A stretch of DNA of 17,728 nt from Chloroflexi bacterium UBA6077 (GTDB taxonomy: Bacteria; Chloroflexota; UBA6077), in the NCBI GenBank assembly GCA_002436065.1, contig DIXP01000063.1, forward strand, positions 1 to 17,728. The letters run 5' to 3'. The notes beneath the pieces are model-generated. The model was given only the letters and a program-made list of their open reading frames with translations. It was not told where the DNA came from and did no database searches. Shown here piece after piece: positions 15,223 to 17,728 of this stretch. Within the stretch, counting starts at the first letter, position 1. Each line of letters opens with the position of its first letter. Both the position numbers and the translations under genes were made by a program.

Positions 15223-17728
15223 TCAAAGCTTCTCCACCCGCACCGCGCTGACCTTGAACTCGGGAGTCTTGGAGATCGGGTCCAGAGCCGGGTTGGTGAG
15301 CACGTTGGTCGGTGTCTCCGAGAAGTGAAAGGTCATGGACACGAAGCCAGAGGGACAGTCTGAAGTCACCCTGGCCCGGATGGCCACAGCTCCCCGCCGG
15401 GACACGACCCTCACCATCTCGCCCTCCTGTATGCCAAGTGCAGCGGCGTCCTCGGGGCTGATGTCCACCATGTCCTCGCCCTTCAGTATCGTCAGCCCCT
15501 TCACCCTCCGGGTCATACTGCCGACGTGGTAGTGGTACAGACTGCGGTCTGTAGAGAGAATGAGGGGATACTCCTCGTCGGGCAGCTCGGCCGACGGCCG
15601 ATAGGCCACCGGCAGGAAGCGCCCCTTGCCGCTAGGGGTGGAGAACCTCTGGCTGTGCAGAAAGGGGGTCCCTGGGTGATCGGAGGAGGGGCAGGGCCAC
15701 TGGATGCCTCCCTTCTCCAACCGGTCGAAGGAGAGCCCGCCGAACGCCGGCGACAGAGAGGCCATCTCCGCCATGATTTCGGAGGGATGCTGAAACTCAA
15801 AACCGTCGGCGCCCATGGTTCGGGCAACCTGGCAGAGGATCCTCCAGTCGGCCCAGGCGTCTCCTGGTGGGTCCACAGCCTTGCGGACCCGCTGGAAGCG
15901 CCGCTCCGTATTAGTGAAGGTGCCGTCCTTCTCGGCATAGCAGGCAGCGGGAAGAACGACGTCCGCCAGCTTGGCGGTCTCGGTGAGGAACAGATCCTGT
16001 ACCACCAGGAACTCTGCCCTCTGAAGTGCCTTCGCGACGTGGTGGGCGTTGGCCTCGGTCAGCACCGGATCCTCTCCGACCAGGTATAGCGCTTTCACGC
16101 TACCTTCCCCAGCACCGTCGAACATCTCGGTGAGGGTCAGCCCCGGGGTCGCAGAGAGGCAGCAGCCCCAGGCGGTTTCGAACTTCTGTCGCGCTTCTGG
16201 ATTACCGACCTTCTGGTAACCCGGAAAGACGTCGGGAAGACATCCCATGTCGCATGCCCCCTGGACGTTGTTCTGGCCGCGCAGGGGGTTCACTCCGGCG
16301 GAGCGCTTGCCGACATTTCCCGTCAGCATCGCCAGATCGCCTATGGTGAAGACGTTCTCGGTCCCATGGGAGTGCTCGGTGATGCCCAGGCAGTACAGAA
16401 TACTGGCCGGCTTCGTGGTGGCGTAGAGGCGTGCCGCCTCCTCGATCTTCTTCCGTGGCACCCCGGTAATCGACTCCACGGTGTCAAGGTCGTAGTCTCT
16501 CAGGCTTTCCCGAAAGGCGCCAAACCCCTCGCATCTCTCCTCGATAAAGGACAGGTCGGCCAATCCCTCATCGGCGATGATCCGCATCATCCCCATCAAC
16601 AGGGCGACGTCGGTGCCCGACCGCAACTGCAGCCAGAGGTCGGCGTAGCGACAGAGCTCTATTCTCTTGGGGTTCACCACGATCAGACTGGCTCCCCTAC
16701 GAACAGCCTCCTTCACCTTGAGACTCGCCACCGGATGTGTATGAGTGGTGTTGGTGCCAATCGCCAGGATGCAGGCCGCGCCGGCGATCTCGTCGATGGA
16801 GTTTGTCATGGCACCGCTGCCGAACACTGTGGCCAGACCGGCCACGGTGGGGGCGTGTCAAGTACGGGCACAGTTGTCGACGTTGTTTGTGCCCATCACC
16901 CCCCTGGCAAACTTCTGGAAGATGTAGTTGTCCTCGTTGGTGCACCTGGACGACGCGATGAACGCAAACTGATCGCCCCGGTAGGCAGGCAGCTTCATGG
17001 CAACGAGCGACAGCGCCTCCTCCCAGGTCGCCCGGACGAAGGCACCCTTCCGTTTGATCAAAGGCGTGGTCAGTCGTTCGGGAGAGTTGACGAAGCTGTA
17101 GCCAAATCGCCCCTTTACGCAGAGGTTGCCATGGTTGGCCGGCCCATCGGGGTCGCCTCGTAGGCTCACGATAGTGTTGCCCCGGACACCCAGGTAGAGG
17201 CTGCAACCCACCCCGCAGTAAGGGCAGGTGGTCTTGACCTCCAGTTGGGGCCGGAGTTCGTCCTTGGCCACCAACGCCCCCACGGGGCAAGAGGCCACAC
17301 AGCTACCACAGGAAGCGCAGTTGGTTTCCAGCAGGGACCCTCCATACCCCCGGTCGGTTGTCACACGATACGACGAGCGGAGAGCACTGATCCCCACGAC
17401 CGAGGCACAGACCCTGTCGCACAGTGCGCAGGCGACGCACTTATTGGGATCTCGCTCGATGAAGGGGTGGGATCTGTCCAGGGGGTACAGCTCACGCTCC
17501 CGCCTGGGCGGATTAGCCACGCCATACTCCGTGGCTTGCTCTCGCAACTCGCAGTAGTAGTCGGCCTTGCAGCCACACTCCAAACACCGGCTCGCCTCTC
17601 GAACCGCCGCCTCTGCACCAAAGCCCTTCTCGATCTCTGTGAAGTCCTTGCCCCGGGCCTCCAGTGGGATCTTGGGCATCGGCTCGCGGTCTCGCGTCTC
17701 GAAGGCGGCATACTCCTCGGCACCCTCC
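15223..17728 (-). CDS. fdhA: Selenocysteine formate dehydrogenase alpha chain, 5'-partial, with N-terminal Fe-S modules
   Basis: Oxidises formate to CO2 (or the reverse) at a Mo/W-bisMGD centre. One gene, read through an in-frame TGA (16858-16860): before it the protein ends NNVDNCART and after it continues HAPTVAG, the classical Sec-His active site. From ATG 17679 there are 818 residues with Sec274. Four Cys sets precede it: C32/C35/C37/C43, ferredoxin-type C81/C84/C87/C91 and C121/C124/C127/C131, and the Mo-domain cluster C152/C155/C159/C187. LGITEHSHGTEN and NPLRGQNNVQGACDMG mark the Mo domain, and LSTDRSLYHYHVGSMTRR the C-terminal MGD-binding domain. The frame stays open for 16 codons past ATG 17679 to the window edge, and that ATG has no ribosome site. 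The linker (MPKIPLEARGKDFTEIEKG) resembles that of GltD-like flavoprotein fusions, so the true start probably lies outside. Confidence 0.93.
16825..16860 (-). promoter_or_regulatory. Selenocysteine UGA codon with bacterial SECIS hairpin
   Basis: On the minus strand, TGA (16860-16858) is followed after 8 bases by CAC-C-GTGGCC, loop GGTCT, GGCCAC-A-GTG (16849-16825): a 6-bp stem, one mismatch, then 3 more bp. GGTCT is the same apical loop as in Escherichia coli fdhF as I recall it, where it binds SelB. The distance from TGA to the loop, 18 bases, is also the same. Confidence 0.92.

Noticed and set aside
16845..16860. Frameshift or nonsense mutation splitting formate dehydrogenase into two genes
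   Set aside because: The frame is unchanged across TGA, the residue is the expected Sec followed by His, and a SECIS hairpin with the right loop and spacing follows.
15526..17163. Plus-strand open frames of 187 and 265 residues opposite formate dehydrogenase
   Set aside because: They are antisense shadows of a strongly conserved gene and have no recognisable motifs of their own.
1..17728. CRISPR arrays, tRNA or rRNA genes, phage or transposase genes
   Set aside because: None was seen on either strand; the only repeats are the 150-bp leader pair, the 30-bp linker repeat and the hairpins listed.

Overview
The window looks like a chromosomal stretch from a GC-rich, probably anaerobic bacterium specialised in oxidising aldehydes, formate and aromatic or heterocyclic compounds with molybdenum or tungsten enzymes. 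The Pro/Ala/Thr-rich linker behind the lipobox of the solute-binding lipoprotein, the selenocysteine formate dehydrogenase and the MOP-type aldehyde oxidoreductase would fit Chloroflexota or a related anaerobic lineage. That placement is inference; there is no rRNA or other marker gene here.

Layout, left to right. (1) 1-2160: 3' part of a fused molybdenum aldehyde oxidoreductase (MOP/XDH family), cut by the window start. (2) 2161-2848: remnant region with a 14-bp inverted repeat, a short possible SRPBCC-like fragment, an AT-rich stretch, and an internally deleted remnant of a second XDH-family large subunit. (3) 2849-6559: a tight M-S-L cluster (FAD, [2Fe-2S] and molybdopterin subunits) of a xanthine-dehydrogenase-family hydroxylase, with overlapping genes. 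(4) 6556-9410: a promoter, a structured 150-bp leader, a TrmO/TsaA-like gene, a second identical copy of the leader, and an aldehyde dehydrogenase closed by a large hairpin. The leader resembles the molybdenum/tungsten cofactor (Moco) riboswitch. (5) 9477-13442: a DUF364 (putative heavy-metal chelation) protein followed by a complete FecCD/BtuCD-type ABC importer: permease, ATPase and binding lipoprotein. (6) 13629-15110: a second aldehyde dehydrogenase. (7) 15223-17728, minus strand: formate dehydrogenase alpha chain. It is interrupted by one in-frame TGA that is read as selenocysteine, with a recognisable SECIS hairpin just downstream. Its N-terminus continues beyond the window, probably into a GltD-like flavoprotein domain.

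Taken together this reads as a molybdenum/tungsten-centred neighbourhood. Three genes or clusters encode Mo/W-cofactor enzymes (aldehyde oxidoreductase, XDH-family hydroxylase, formate dehydrogenase), and a fourth remnant is decayed. Two NAD(P)-dependent aldehyde dehydrogenases could work on related aldehydes. The metal-type importer plus DUF364 protein could supply the metal, and a cofactor-sensing RNA appears to control two transcription units. The sequence supports the parts list strongly. The unified regulon is inference.

The strongest items for a second look are the selenocysteine/SECIS formate dehydrogenase, the two identical 150-bp structured leaders in front of a TrmO-like gene and an aldehyde dehydrogenase, and the internally deleted XDH remnant.
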